From the NCBI GenBank assembly GCA_934633985.1, contig CAKTYU010000006.1:1-64000 (forward strand): 64,000 nucleotides of DNA, given 5' to 3'. Both the position numbers and the translations under genes were made by a program. How positions within the stretch are numbered: position 1 is the first letter of the stretch; the number at the start of each line of letters is the position of its first letter. The stretch comes from an uncultured Clostridia bacterium (GTDB lineage Bacteria; Bacillota; Clostridia; Christensenellales; CAG-138). The notes below the pieces were generated by a model, which worked only from the letters and a program-made list of their open reading frames with translations, had not been told where the DNA came from and made no database searches. Positions 8,415-17,495 of this stretch are shown here, piece by piece.

Positions 8415-8576
8415 CTAAGCGATCACCGCCAGCAGCGCCGCGGAAAGCGCCGCCATGAGCCCAAGCGCCATCGCGCTCGCCCCGCCGCTCACATTCCTTT
8501 CGCTTATACAATACGCGCCGTACAGCCCGCAGTATGCCGCGCCCGCCGCGCACAGCGCCAAAAACACCGTCTCCAT
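8415..8576 (-). CDS. 53-residue two-helix membrane protein at the end of the ger operon (GerD-subunit-like)
   Basis: ATG at 8576 behind AAAGGGGAGG, 12 bp after the gerC stop; TAG at 8415-8417. The product starts METVFLALCAAGAAYC and has two hydrophobic segments (about 3-23 and 35-53) joined by the polar loop ISERNVSGG. Small two-helix 'D' proteins are known accessory subunits of some GerA-type receptors. Position, spacing, ribosome site and topology all fit that class, but sequence identity to a known one was not established. Four Cys/Tyr residues line the first helix. Confidence 0.7.
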   Translation of the reverse strand: METVFLALCAAGAAYCGLYGAYCISERNVSGGASAMALGLMAALSAALLAVIA

Positions 8577-8588
8577 AGCCCCTCCCCT

Positions 8589-9845
8589 TTATTCAAGCCT
8601 CGTGGTCACATTTTCATCCGCCAGCTCCAGCTTTACGCTGAATTCCGCCTCCATTAGAGGGTATCTGCTCTTCCAGTCATACTCCTCCCAGCTCACCACG
8701 TCGCAAAACTGCGTGGAGGCATATTCCCCGAAGCCGAAGGCGTCGCTGTTAAGCCCGCGGCATATCTTAAATACCCTGTCCATCTCGTTTTCTATCAGCT
8801 TCTCCGCGGTCTGCTGCAATCCGCTGCCCCACTCGTCCAAGCCGGCGTCACCCTTGTATTTCACTATGCTGCACGCCAGCTCCAGCTCCATGCTTGCCCG
8901 CGGCGCGCCGGACAGCGTGAGCTTTACCTTAGGAGGCTTCTCGTCCTTTATGTAGATCACCACCCAATCCTCGTTGTACGTTACCTTAACGCTGCCCTTT
9001 TTCAGCTCACCGCGGCCCAGCAGCAGGAACATGGTATCGTAGCCGCTCAGCGCGCCCTTCATATACCAGCCGTCGAAAAGGGCCGTACCGGCTACATAAG
9101 CGCTCATGCCCCCGAGGCGGCGCACCCCGCCGGTGGTGTATTCCTCCCGTTCCTCCTGCCCCTCGCCGTTTCCTTCGCCCTTTTCGCCCTTTTCGCCCTT
9201 TTCGCCCACTCCCGTCATCTCCTCCGCCATGGATTCCTGCCCCTTTACGGCGCTGACGTCCACGCCGCCCAGCATCATTACGGGATCCGACCGCCGTCCC
9301 CTTATGCTTTCCAGTATGCGGGCGTAATTGGTTATGACCGTGCTCCCGTCCGCGGCGCAGTCCTCAAATATCCTGAATTGCAGCTTGGTTATATTCGGCA
9401 CGTCCTTCATGCACAGCCCCTGCATAAGCCTTTGCGCTGTGCCTAAGCACACCATGAGCTTTACCGACTGGCGTATATTCAGCGCGTTAAAGGTAACACC
9501 CGCAAGCTCCTTTATGCTGCCGCCCCGGGCCACCTCCTCGCCGAAAAAGAAGGTATTCATCCGGGAGAAGTTTATTCGAAACGGCACCCCCACGCTCAGC
9601 ACGGTTATGGCGTCAAAGACAGTATCCCCCTCTGCGGATATTATCTCGGCGCCGCCCGTGGACGCCTGCTCCGTCCCGGACACCTCCTTTTGCACCAGAA
9701 GCGTAATGTTGAACCTGTACTGAGAGCCCTTGTCAACGCCTATCCCCACGACATAGATATAATCGTCCGCCTGCACCGCGCCGAGGCAGCCGCCCATATT
9801 CAGGCACAGCGCCAGCGCAAGCAGGATCAAAGCAGCCTTTTTCAT
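8589..9845 (-). CDS. gerC: Ger(x)C family spore germination lipoprotein (C subunit)
   Basis: 418 residues with a lipoprotein signal (lipobox MGGC, Cys about 20), as in GerAC-type subunits, which are tethered outside the spore inner membrane. DDYIYVVGIGVDKG follows, the conserved start of the first domain. The C-terminal GerAC domain runs to about 415. A low-complexity insert at about residues 215-235 (EKGEKGEKGEG) is encoded by 9-bp tandem repeats. The ATG overlaps the gerB stop (ATGA). Third gene of the operon. Confidence 0.92.
   Translation of the reverse strand: MKKAALILLALALCLNMGGCLGAVQADDYIYVVGIGVDKGSQYRFNITLLVQKEVSGTEQASTGGAEIISAEGDTVFDAITVLSVGVPFRINFSRMNTFFFGEEVARGGSIKELAGVTFNALNIRQSVKLMVCLGTAQRLMQGLCMKDVPNITKLQFRIFEDCAADGSTVITNYARILESIRGRRSDPVMMLGGVDVSAVKGQESMAEEMTGVGEKGEKGEKGEGNGEGQEEREEYTTGGVRRLGGMSAYVAGTALFDGWYMKGALSGYDTMFLLLGRGELKKGSVKVTYNEDWVVIYIKDEKPPKVKLTLSGAPRASMELELACSIVKYKGDAGLDEWGSGLQQTAEKLIENEMDRVFKICRGLNSDAFGFGEYASTQFCDVVSWEEYDWKSRYPLMEAEFSVKLELADENVTTRLE
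9172..9207 (+). repeat. 9-bp tandem repeat inside gerC
   Basis: Three perfect copies of TTTTCGCCC (9181-9207) plus one imperfect copy (9172-9180). The unit is a multiple of three, so copy-number change alters the Gly-Glu-Lys linker length without a frameshift. Confidence 0.8.
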
Positions 9846-10951
9846 GCCCTGCCGCTCCTTACCGCCCTGCCCCGCCTTACGCTAAGCACCGCCGCCGCTA
9901 TCAGCGGCAGGGATATCACCGTCCAGCCCCATTTTCCCGCATTATAATAAAGCGTGCTGAACTCGTCGTAATGCCCCTCGGCCTGCATAACTACCGCGCA
10001 GCCCGTCATCACCGTAAACGCCACCGTTCCCGGCCGCGTGTCCTTGGGGCCGAAGCATCTGCACCAAAGCATGGCGCCGCCGTAAATGTAATAGGCCGCC
10101 GTGGTTATGCCCGCCATGAGCCAAAGGAAAAGCGAGAGATTGTCCATCCTGAAAAGATACCCCTCCTCCACCATTATCATCTCCATGCGGTAAAGGGGAA
10201 AGAGCATATCCGCAAGGTCTATATAGTCGAATGCCATCGCTATGGCGAGCTGGGTCAGCCCGGTAAACGCCGCCGCGCAAAGCGCCCCTATGAGGCAGGA
10301 GCTTCTGGCAAAGCGTATCCCGCACAGCTTATCCGTAACCGTGAGCAGCGCCATCATCGCCCCGAAGGTACGCAGCAGGTTATGCAGCGTCAGCCTGCCC
10401 ATCTCCCAAAGCGAATTGCCGGGGAAGGGCGAAAGCCTGTAAAGCGCATAGCCCTTATGTGGTATCAGCAGCGCCGCGAGCACCGCCGCCGCAAATATGG
10501 GCAATATGAGCAGGGTGGTGCGCGATATGCATTCCAGCCCCATAAAGCTCAGCAAAAGCGATGTGAGCAGCACCCACAGCGCTATCTCCCAATAGCCGGA
10601 ATTGTAAAATACAAAGCTGTGTATCATGTTCACGAAGTCCGTAAGTATGAAGAACGCGCTCGTGATGAACAGTAAAATAAGCGGTATTGCGGCTATACGC
10701 CCCGCCGTCTTTCCAAAGGCCGCCGTAAAGAGCTTATCCAGCGTATCCGCGCCGTTTTTTTCCATGGCCGCCATGATAAGCATCACCGCGGCGAGGGATA
10801 ACAGTATGGAAAGGGGCATCCATATATAGGTGCTGTTTCCGCCGCTGTACGCCTGCTGCGAATCCATGGCAAATACCGTGGCGGTGAATAGGGATACGCC
10901 CGCCATGGCGGCGCTCTCCTGCCTTCCTATCCTGCTTGGGCCTATATTCAA
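9842..10951 (-). CDS. gerB: GerB-type spore germination permease (B subunit)
   Basis: 369 residues with about ten hydrophobic helices, the APC-superfamily Spore_permease fold that binds germinants in the spore inner membrane. The N-terminus has IGRQESAAMAGVSLFTATVF, typical of the first helix. It starts at TTG (10951), overlapping the gerA TGA by 4 nt, with GAGGGGG seven bases upstream. Second gene of the gerA-gerB-gerC-small ORF operon. Confidence 0.93.
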   Translation of the reverse strand: MNIGPSRIGRQESAAMAGVSLFTATVFAMDSQQAYSGGNSTYIWMPLSILLSLAAVMLIMAAMEKNGADTLDKLFTAAFGKTAGRIAAIPLILLFITSAFFILTDFVNMIHSFVFYNSGYWEIALWVLLTSLLLSFMGLECISRTTLLILPIFAAAVLAALLIPHKGYALYRLSPFPGNSLWEMGRLTLHNLLRTFGAMMALLTVTDKLCGIRFARSSCLIGALCAAAFTGLTQLAIAMAFDYIDLADMLFPLYRMEMIMVEEGYLFRMDNLSLFLWLMAGITTAAYYIYGGAMLWCRCFGPKDTRPGTVAFTVMTGCAVVMQAEGHYDEFSTLYYNAGKWGWTVISLPLIAAAVLSVRRGRAVRSGRA

Positions 10952-12540
10952 AGCTGATCCCCCTCTCCGGTGTTTATGTAGTCGTCCGTCCTTGAGTGCA
11001 TGGTTATCCTGCCCCGAACTATTGTGGGCCGCTTGCTGTAAGTCTTGGGCGACGTGGGGGTAAGGAAGGGTATGCCGAAGCTTTTAAGCGACGCCATGAG
11101 CCCCAGGAAGGCCACCATCATGCAGCTCATGCCAAGCACCCCCCCTATCCATGCGGCTATCACGAAGGCTCCCCTTATATACGAGGCGGATATCTGCGTG
11201 GCATAGTCCGGTATGCAGAAGTTGCCCAGCCCGGAAAGCGCCACGACTATGAGCATTACAGAGCTTGCAAGGTTTGCGCTTACCGCCGCCTGGCCCAGTA
11301 TTAGGCCCCCGATTATGCCTATTGCCTGGCCTATGCTGCCCGGCACCCTGAGGCCCGCCTCCCTTATGAGCTGGAACACCATCAGCAAAAACAGCAGCTC
11401 CAGGCCTATAGGCGCAAACACCATCTTCCGCGAGGCCACCACGGTGCTGAGCGCCTCGGTAGACATCATTCCCTGATGGTACAGCACCAGCGACAAGAAA
11501 TATCCCGGCAAAAGTATGGAGATCAGCGCGCCGACATAGCGCACCAGCCGCACCGCCGTGCCCTGCGGCTGCCTGAGGTATATATCCTCCGAGCTTCCCA
11601 TGAGCGTAAACAGCGTCGTGGGCATGATGTTTGCAAACGGGCTCCCCTCCAGCAGCACAGCCACATACCCCTGCATTATATGCGAGGCCGTCCTGTCCGG
11701 GCGCTCCGTGGTGAGCACCTGCGGGAAGGGCGACAGCGGTTGGCTTTCCGTAAGCTGCTCCAGCACCCCTATATTCGTCATCATCCGGGTCTCCACCCCG
11801 GCGATGCGCCGCTTTACCTCCTGCACCAGCGTTGGATTCGTACTTCCGTCCAGATAGACTATCGCCGCCTTTATGTGGTTCTGTGCGCCTATCTCCCGCA
11901 TCTCGCACACAAGATCCTCCCGGCGTATCATGCGTCTAAGCAGGGTTATATTCGTCCTCAGGTTCTCGTTGAAGCCCTCCTGCGGCCCCCTGACCACCTT
12001 TTCGTTTTCCGTGGTGCCCACTGCCCGGTGCTCATAGCCGCGGGTGTCTATTATTACCGCCCTGTCCTCATCGCCCACGAACAGCGCGGTCTGCCCGTCC
12101 GTTATCGCCCGCTTTACCTTGTACCAGTCGCTCTCCGTGGATATATCGCTGACCGTAAGCACGTTTTTTATGATGTGATCTATGTACGGGGGCGCATCCG
12201 GCAACGGCTTTTTCATTATCTCCCGCAGCACATAGTCGTTTATGAGCTCCGCGTCCGCCATGCCGTTCATAAACACCGCTGCCGCCTCCGCCTTCCCGCC
12301 CGCGCAAAAGCGGCGTATTATTATATCCGGATTTATATCCGCCCGAAAGCTGTCCTTTATGCGGCCTATGTTCTCTGAAAAAGACGGTGCCACGCTCTGC
12401 TTTTCCTCCTGCCGCTGCTCCTCGGCGTAACGCCAGCCGCCAAAAAAGCCCGGCGCGCCCTTTTCGGTTTCCAGCAGCTCAAACTCGCCGCGCCTGCGTG
12501 TAAAGCCCAGCGTTAGGGCTATCCTCTTTATTGCCTTCAT
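10948..12540 (-). CDS. gerA: GerA-type spore germination protein (A subunit)
   Basis: 530 residues. The N-terminal about 280 residues are soluble (GerA N-domain with INPDIIIRRF and LFVGDEDRAVIIDTRGYEHR). Then come about five or six membrane helices and a C-terminal soluble tail. GSSEDIYLRQP and the helix region GYFLSLVLYHQGM are visible. The frame opens at 12555, but the ATG at 12540 has GGGAGG seven bases upstream and gives the usual MKAIKRI-like start, so it was chosen. In known systems A subunits oligomerise into germinant-gated channels. First gene of the operon. A possible GCATA/CAGATACT pair about 50-70 bp upstream resembles a sigma-G promoter but is weak. Confidence 0.93.
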   Translation of the reverse strand: MKAIKRIALTLGFTRRRGEFELLETEKGAPGFFGGWRYAEEQRQEEKQSVAPSFSENIGRIKDSFRADINPDIIIRRFCAGGKAEAAAVFMNGMADAELINDYVLREIMKKPLPDAPPYIDHIIKNVLTVSDISTESDWYKVKRAITDGQTALFVGDEDRAVIIDTRGYEHRAVGTTENEKVVRGPQEGFNENLRTNITLLRRMIRREDLVCEMREIGAQNHIKAAIVYLDGSTNPTLVQEVKRRIAGVETRMMTNIGVLEQLTESQPLSPFPQVLTTERPDRTASHIMQGYVAVLLEGSPFANIMPTTLFTLMGSSEDIYLRQPQGTAVRLVRYVGALISILLPGYFLSLVLYHQGMMSTEALSTVVASRKMVFAPIGLELLFLLMVFQLIREAGLRVPGSIGQAIGIIGGLILGQAAVSANLASSVMLIVVALSGLGNFCIPDYATQISASYIRGAFVIAAWIGGVLGMSCMMVAFLGLMASLKSFGIPFLTPTSPKTYSKRPTIVRGRITMHSRTDDYINTGEGDQL

Positions 12541-12609
12541 ACCCTGCCCTCCCATTTAAAATTCCATATAGCAGTATCTGCCATATCGGGCAAAAGTATG
12601 CAGCGCAAG

Positions 12610-12644
12610 TATCCCCCGATAGCGCGGCGCGCCCTCGGGGGATA
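12610..12644. repeat. 10-bp inverted repeat between the SH3/PGB gene and gerA
   Basis: TATCCCCCGA (12610-12619) and TCGGGGGATA (12635-12644) are perfect arms around a GC-rich loop. It sits after the SH3/PGB stop and before gerA on the same strand. No U-tract follows, so it is not a standard intrinsic terminator; it may still stall or stabilise transcripts. Confidence 0.5.
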
Positions 12645-12670
12645 TGCATATCAAAATCAAATATTTATTT

Positions 12671-13807
12671 TTACTTGTCCCGCCCCGCCCGGTAAGCCTT
12701 CTGTACGCAGGCCTGATGCCTCGGGCACGCCTTGCTGTTGGCGTGTACCTTGGAGTTGAGCAGGTGTATGCAGAAGTGTCCGTCAAAGCCGTTGCTCTTG
12801 GTGGGGTTCGCCATGTGCGGCATGGTATGCATGCTTGCGGCCACGGTCTTTCCGTTGTATGTCACCCATATAGGACGCCTGTTCCACGAAAAGCCCTCCA
12901 GGCTCTTCATAACGGCGGTGTCCTCTTTTGTTATGGGCTCGCTGTCCGCATGATACCAGCCGCCGAAGCGCCTTGCGCGGAAGCTCTTGCCGGTGCGTAC
13001 ATCCGTCACCGTAAACCTTGCGCCCTTGTTAAGCCACTCGTTGCCGCCCTTGAACCAGTCCAGCAGCACCACGCTGCCCTTTAGCTTGGTGAAGGTGGCG
13101 TTTTCCTTGGTGAGCCTGTTCGTGCTGTCGAATACGGAATTTAGCGTTTCAGCGCCGGCAATGCCGTCCGCCGAGGAGAGCCCCGCCTTTTTCTGATATT
13201 CTATCACCGCCTTGCGGGTGGCGCTGTCGTATACGCCGCTCAGATCGCGCTTTGACATAAAGCCGCGGTCGTACAGCTTTCTTTGGAGCCGCTCCACCTC
13301 CTCGCCCTCCATTCCGGTGCGGAGCATGCTGCCCGACGCTGTGTTGGAGCCGGTAAGCGTCAGGTGGGTGCGGTAAACATAGCCCGTCGCGTCGTCTGCA
13401 ACGACGTAGAACCACTCCCCGAACACCGCCTTTATGCGCACACCCTTGCCCGCCGTAAGCTGCTTTACGACGTAGGTATCCTCGCTCGGGCCGCCGCGTA
13501 TATAGGTGCTGTCGTCCAATACGTATGCGCCGCGGCTGCCGGAGGAATTGGAAAATATGTAATCCTGACGGATATAGCCCACGGTCCCGCTCTTGAGCAT
13601 TATCCTGTACCAGCCGTTTTCCACCGCCAGCACCTCTACCTCGCTGCCCAGCTCAAGCGTCCCGAGGGCGTTGGATTCCTTATCGGGGGATTCCCTGAGG
13701 TTTACACCCTCCGCCGTGATTATGCCGGTATCCGCCGCCAGAGCGCCCCCGCATACCGCAAGAAGCAGCAGCATCGCGGCAGCGCCCGCTATGTGTTTCA
13801 GCTTCAT
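12671..13807 (-). CDS. secreted SH3b/peptidoglycan-binding protein with an uncharacterised His/Cys C-terminal domain
   Basis: 378 residues. Signal peptide 1-24 (ends GGALA-A). First SH3b domain about 28-85 (GVNLRESPDKES), second about 92-150 (STYIRGGPSED), PGB_1 domain about 160-225 (GMEGEEVERLQRKLYDRGF), then a C-terminal domain about 240-370. That last domain carries GWYHADSEP, an RRPI.V strand, TMPHM, and NGFDGHFCIHLLNSKVH with a later RHQ. A paralogue at 18315-19163 has the same PGB plus C-terminal arrangement. Probable wall-associated protein; the His/Cys pattern recalls an enzyme active site, but I cannot name a family. ATG overlaps the preceding UDG stop (ATGA). Last gene of a pbp-udg operon. 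Confidence 0.85.
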   Translation of the reverse strand: MKLKHIAGAAAMLLLLAVCGGALAADTGIITAEGVNLRESPDKESNALGTLELGSEVEVLAVENGWYRIMLKSGTVGYIRQDYIFSNSSGSRGAYVLDDSTYIRGGPSEDTYVVKQLTAGKGVRIKAVFGEWFYVVADDATGYVYRTHLTLTGSNTASGSMLRTGMEGEEVERLQRKLYDRGFMSKRDLSGVYDSATRKAVIEYQKKAGLSSADGIAGAETLNSVFDSTNRLTKENATFTKLKGSVVLLDWFKGGNEWLNKGARFTVTDVRTGKSFRARRFGGWYHADSEPITKEDTAVMKSLEGFSWNRRPIWVTYNGKTVAASMHTMPHMANPTKSNGFDGHFCIHLLNSKVHANSKACPRHQACVQKAYRAGRDK

Positions 13808-14409
13808 CGTTCCTCCTCCGCTCTTATCATTTTGCCCAGCCGCCCTATATCCTCCGCAAGCGTATCCGCCAGAGCGCGGTTGTATATCACGCTGGCGGGA
13901 TGATACTGGGGCGAAAGCAGCATCTCTCTTCCCTCTATGGTCACGCTTATGCTCTTGCCGTGAAGCTCACCTATGGTGCGTATCCGCTCGCCCGCCAGCG
14001 TCAGTATGGCCCTGAGGGGGGTATTGCCGAGGGTGACCACTATGCGCGGCGAAAGCAGGCAAAGCTCGCTTTTCAGCAGCGGCAGCCCCGCCTTAAGCTC
14101 CGCGCCCGTGGGCGTCCGATTGGATACGCTATTGGGCTTTACGTTCACCGGGCGGAACTTTACCGCGTTGGTGACGTATACCCGGCTCCTGTCTATGCCC
14201 GCGCCGTTTAAGAGCGCGTCGAGCTGCCTGCCCGCCTTGCCCACGAAGGGCCGCCCCTGCCTCGCCTCGTCGCCACCGGGCGCTTCGCCTATGAGCATCA
14301 CCTGCGGGCTTGCGGGGCCCTCCCCGAATACCGGGTGGGAATAATCGCCGCGGCTGCCCGCCGTTTCGGCTATGCGGAGCCGCTCTTTTTCGTAAAGCCC
14401 GGCAAGCAT
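13804..14409 (-). CDS. uracil-DNA glycosylase superfamily protein, family-4-like without Fe-S cysteines
   Basis: 201 residues. Removes uracil or related lesions from DNA if active. Motif 1 GEAPGGDEARQGRPFVG (about 42-58) and motif 3 HPASVIYN (about 169) match the family 4/5 fold. Family 4 enzymes ligate a 4Fe-4S cluster with four Cys. Here the N-terminal pair is missing, the KC position reads KFRP, and the fourth is AGLPLL; the only Cys (SELCLL) is elsewhere. So this is a cluster-less variant. It starts one base after the PBP stop and its stop overlaps the SH3/PGB start. Confidence 0.85.
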   Translation of the reverse strand: MLAGLYEKERLRIAETAGSRGDYSHPVFGEGPASPQVMLIGEAPGGDEARQGRPFVGKAGRQLDALLNGAGIDRSRVYVTNAVKFRPVNVKPNSVSNRTPTGAELKAGLPLLKSELCLLSPRIVVTLGNTPLRAILTLAGERIRTIGELHGKSISVTIEGREMLLSPQYHPASVIYNRALADTLAEDIGRLGKMIRAEEER

Positions 14410-14410
14410 A

Positions 14411-17377
14411 TTACCACCCCGCGCCTACGGGCGGGTTTTCCTCGTATATGGCGTCGAAATTGAGCCTTAGCTGCTCGGTGGCCCTCTTGATGTATTCGGT
14501 GAACGAGGCGCTCACGTAGTTTTCCAGATCCCGCACGCCCTGCACGAGGGTATTCCTGTCCGTATCCGATATATTCTGGACGTTGTTGAGGTAGCTCTCT
14601 ATGTCCCTTATTAGCTGCTGCGCCTCATTCTTGGCCTTTTGCAGCTCCTCGCTGCCTCCCCCGTAGTTATACCAGGAGGGCGTATGCAGCGAGCAGGTAG
14701 CTCCCATGCCGCCTCCCGCCGCCGTCATCGCGTACTCCTCGGAGGTCACGCCGGTATAGACGGCATTGGGTATGTACTGCTTGACCAATATGGGGTCTAT
14801 GTCCGCATACATGGAATCATTGTGTATTAGCACCACGGAGCCCGATACCACGTTATAGCAATAGGGCGACGCAAGCTGGCCGCTGTCCTGGCATATACTG
14901 GTCTGCACGTGCATATCGCACACCTCGGTGGGCGCGGTATCCTTTGCGAACCAGTCCGTCACTGGAAGATGCCCCGCGGAATCGGCATAGCAGGCGTCGG
15001 TGGCGAGCTTGCCGGATATGGAGCATACGGTACACTTTTCCAGCCCTATCTCATTGGGGGACTCGTCGATTATGGGCTTGTTCTGAAGCTCCTTATGTAT
15101 CTTCGACATAAAGGCCTTCCACAGGGGCGCCGCGTATTTGCCGCCGGTGGACTTGCTCTTGAGCTTGGGGGTAAAGTCGTCGTGGCCTATCCAGACGGTA
15201 GCCGTATAGTATGGCGTCATGCCCGCAAAGTACACGCTGCCGTAATCCGAGTTGGTGCCAGTCTTTCCCGCCACCGCCATGCCGGATATTTTTGCGTTGC
15301 CGCCCGTGCCGGAGTTTACCGCCTCCGTGAGTATATCCACCAGCATATAGGCCGTGGACTTTTTAAACACGGCATGCTTTTCCCTTATCTCCTCGGCGTC
15401 GAGTATTACCCTGCCGCTTTCGTCCACCACCCGCGTAAAGGATAGGGGCTCCTGATACTCGCCCCCGTTTGCTATCGCGCCGTATGCCGCCGCCATCTCT
15501 ATGGGGGTTATGCTCGTGGTACCCAGGGCCATCGCGGAGCCCGTCTTGGATATGCGGGAGGGGTCTATCCCCAGCAGCTCAAGATAGCTCGCGCTGTTGT
15601 CAAAGCCCACGTGTTCAAGGAGCGTACGCGCCGCCGCCACGTTGAGGGAGTTCACCACGCCCTTCCTGAGCGTGAGGGGGCCTATGTAGCTTTCGTTTCC
15701 TATGTAGGGGTATCCCTTTTCGCTGTCCCAGCCCTCTATCGGGCATGGGAAATTCTTGATTATGGTAGCCGGGGAAGCGCCCAGATCCAGCGCCGGCCCA
15801 TATACCGCCAGCGGCTTTATGGATGAGCCCACCTCCGATGGGCTCTGGGCCCTGTTAAGGCCCTTTTTGATGGTGGGGGTGTTCCTTCCGCCCACTATGG
15901 CCCTCAGCTCGCCGGTATGGTAATCGAACACCACCGCCGCCGCCTGGGGCTCTATGGTGGTTATTGTGTTGCCGTCCGCGCCGGTCTCGGTCTTTGTGGC
16001 GGTGCTGGGGTCCGCAAGCTGCGGATACTTCTCCCATGTGGAGAGCGTATCCTGCACCATGTGCTGCATATCCGTATCCACAGTGAGGTAAATATGGTAT
16101 CCGCCCGTGCGAAGCTCGTTCTCTATTGCGGAGCGGTTGGCCCGCGTATCCAGCATATCCCGCTGCTTGAGCAGGTGCGTGACTATATCCCTTATGCCGT
16201 ATTCGATGAAATAGGGCATATCGTAAAGCTCTGTGCTGGCGGATTTTTCCTTTATCGCCACCTTCTCGTTAAGCGCGGCCTCGTACTGCTCGTGGGTTAT
16301 GAAGCCCCCCTCGTACATGGCCAACAGCACCACGTTGGTGCGCCTGTCGGTAACGTACATCTGGTTGTTATTTTCCAGGGAATACCTATACTGCTCATCG
16401 GTTATGCCCTTGGAGTTGTGCAGCTCCTCCAGCTCCTGCCGCGCGGAGTCGCTGAGCGTCCGCGTGTAGGTATTGGAGCGCGGGTTGGTATAGTAGGGCT
16501 TTTGTACCATTCCGGCGAGCATGGCGCACTCGCGTATGGTAAGCTCGCTCATCTCCTTGCCGTAATAGTCCTTGGCGGCGGTCTTAAAACCATAATTGGA
16601 AGCGCCCAGGTATACGTCGTTCATGTACGCCGCAAGTATCTCATCCTTATCCATGATATCCTCGAGCTCCATGGAAAGGTAGGCTTCCTTTATCTTACGC
16701 TTGTAGGACTGCTCGTTGGAAAGCACCTTGTTCTTTATAAGCTGCTGTGTTATGGTGCTGCCGCCGTGGGTATCGGTATTGCGGAGGGTATTTATAACGG
16801 CGGAAAAGAGCCTTTTGTAATCCACGCCGTCATGCTTGTAGAAGCGCACGTCCTCTATGGAGATCAGGGCGTTCTTGAGCATATCCGGTATCTCGCTTAT
16901 CTCCGCCCAGTCCCTGTATTCCATGCCGGCATAGGTGGTTATGAGCTTGCCGTCCTTGTCGTATATATAGGAGGTCCTGTCGCTTCTTGTGAGCTGGGCG
17001 GGGTCTATGTCCTCGGTGGTCTCGATGTACGCCTTGGCAACGCCGGTAACGAGGCCCAGCCCCGCGCAGCCGGCAATCACCACCGTCACCGCCATGACCT
17101 TAAGTATGGTAAAGAGCAGCTCCAAAACAAAGCTGCGGCTGCCTCTGCGCTCGGTAAACAGCTCCTCGTCCGCCTGTTTTTCCTTCTTGCGTCCAAAGAG
17201 CTCCTTGATTTTATTTATTATGGCCTCTATACGGCCCGCCACGTCCCGCTTTTCCCGTTCCGGCGCGTCCTCGGGCGCTTCCTCCCGCCTGTGACGCCTC
17301 GGCATATCTATACGGGTGGTGCCGCCTTCCTGCTCCGCACCGTCAAAGCCCCTGTCCTTATTCTCGAAATCGTCCAT
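14411..17377 (-). CDS. class A penicillin-binding protein (bifunctional transglycosylase/transpeptidase, PBP1A type)
   Basis: 988 residues. Cytoplasmic N-tail (1-80, charged, MDDFENKDRGFDG), one membrane helix about 85-110, a GT51 glycosyltransferase domain (EDVRFYKHDGVDYKRLFSA, GGSTITQQLIKN), and a transpeptidase domain with SSIK (about 520), SLN and KTGTNSDYGS. A long C-terminal tail after about residue 780 holds six or more Cys (CTVCSISG, ATDACY, VCDMHV, SICQDSG, SPYCYN), which is common in clostridial class A PBPs. It polymerises and cross-links peptidoglycan outside the membrane. First gene of an operon with the UDG and SH3/PGB genes. Confidence 0.95.
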   Translation of the reverse strand: MDDFENKDRGFDGAEQEGGTTRIDMPRRHRREEAPEDAPEREKRDVAGRIEAIINKIKELFGRKKEKQADEELFTERRGSRSFVLELLFTILKVMAVTVVIAGCAGLGLVTGVAKAYIETTEDIDPAQLTRSDRTSYIYDKDGKLITTYAGMEYRDWAEISEIPDMLKNALISIEDVRFYKHDGVDYKRLFSAVINTLRNTDTHGGSTITQQLIKNKVLSNEQSYKRKIKEAYLSMELEDIMDKDEILAAYMNDVYLGASNYGFKTAAKDYYGKEMSELTIRECAMLAGMVQKPYYTNPRSNTYTRTLSDSARQELEELHNSKGITDEQYRYSLENNNQMYVTDRRTNVVLLAMYEGGFITHEQYEAALNEKVAIKEKSASTELYDMPYFIEYGIRDIVTHLLKQRDMLDTRANRSAIENELRTGGYHIYLTVDTDMQHMVQDTLSTWEKYPQLADPSTATKTETGADGNTITTIEPQAAAVVFDYHTGELRAIVGGRNTPTIKKGLNRAQSPSEVGSSIKPLAVYGPALDLGASPATIIKNFPCPIEGWDSEKGYPYIGNESYIGPLTLRKGVVNSLNVAAARTLLEHVGFDNSASYLELLGIDPSRISKTGSAMALGTTSITPIEMAAAYGAIANGGEYQEPLSFTRVVDESGRVILDAEEIREKHAVFKKSTAYMLVDILTEAVNSGTGGNAKISGMAVAGKTGTNSDYGSVYFAGMTPYYTATVWIGHDDFTPKLKSKSTGGKYAAPLWKAFMSKIHKELQNKPIIDESPNEIGLEKCTVCSISGKLATDACYADSAGHLPVTDWFAKDTAPTEVCDMHVQTSICQDSGQLASPYCYNVVSGSVVLIHNDSMYADIDPILVKQYIPNAVYTGVTSEEYAMTAAGGGMGATCSLHTPSWYNYGGGSEELQKAKNEAQQLIRDIESYLNNVQNISDTDRNTLVQGVRDLENYVSASFTEYIKRATEQLRLNFDAIYEENPPVGAGW

Positions 17378-17393
17378 TTATGTCGTTTGCCTT

Positions 17394-17422
17394 TCATAAA
17401 ACGGCCCGGCCCAAGGGGTCAA
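17394..17422 (-). promoter_or_regulatory. promoter of the PBP operon
   Basis: Minus strand TTGACC (17417-17422), 17-bp spacer, TTATGA (17394-17399), ending 16 bp before the PBP start codon. Confidence 0.45.
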
Positions 17423-17495
17423 GCGCTGTTATTCTCATTGTATTTGGGTACATTATAGCATATTTTACTGCCCTTTCTCAATACGCCGCGGCCGG

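Noticed and set aside
15917..17458. 513-codon plus-strand frame opposite the PBP gene
   Set aside because: Same shadow effect; PBP motifs are unambiguous on the other strand.
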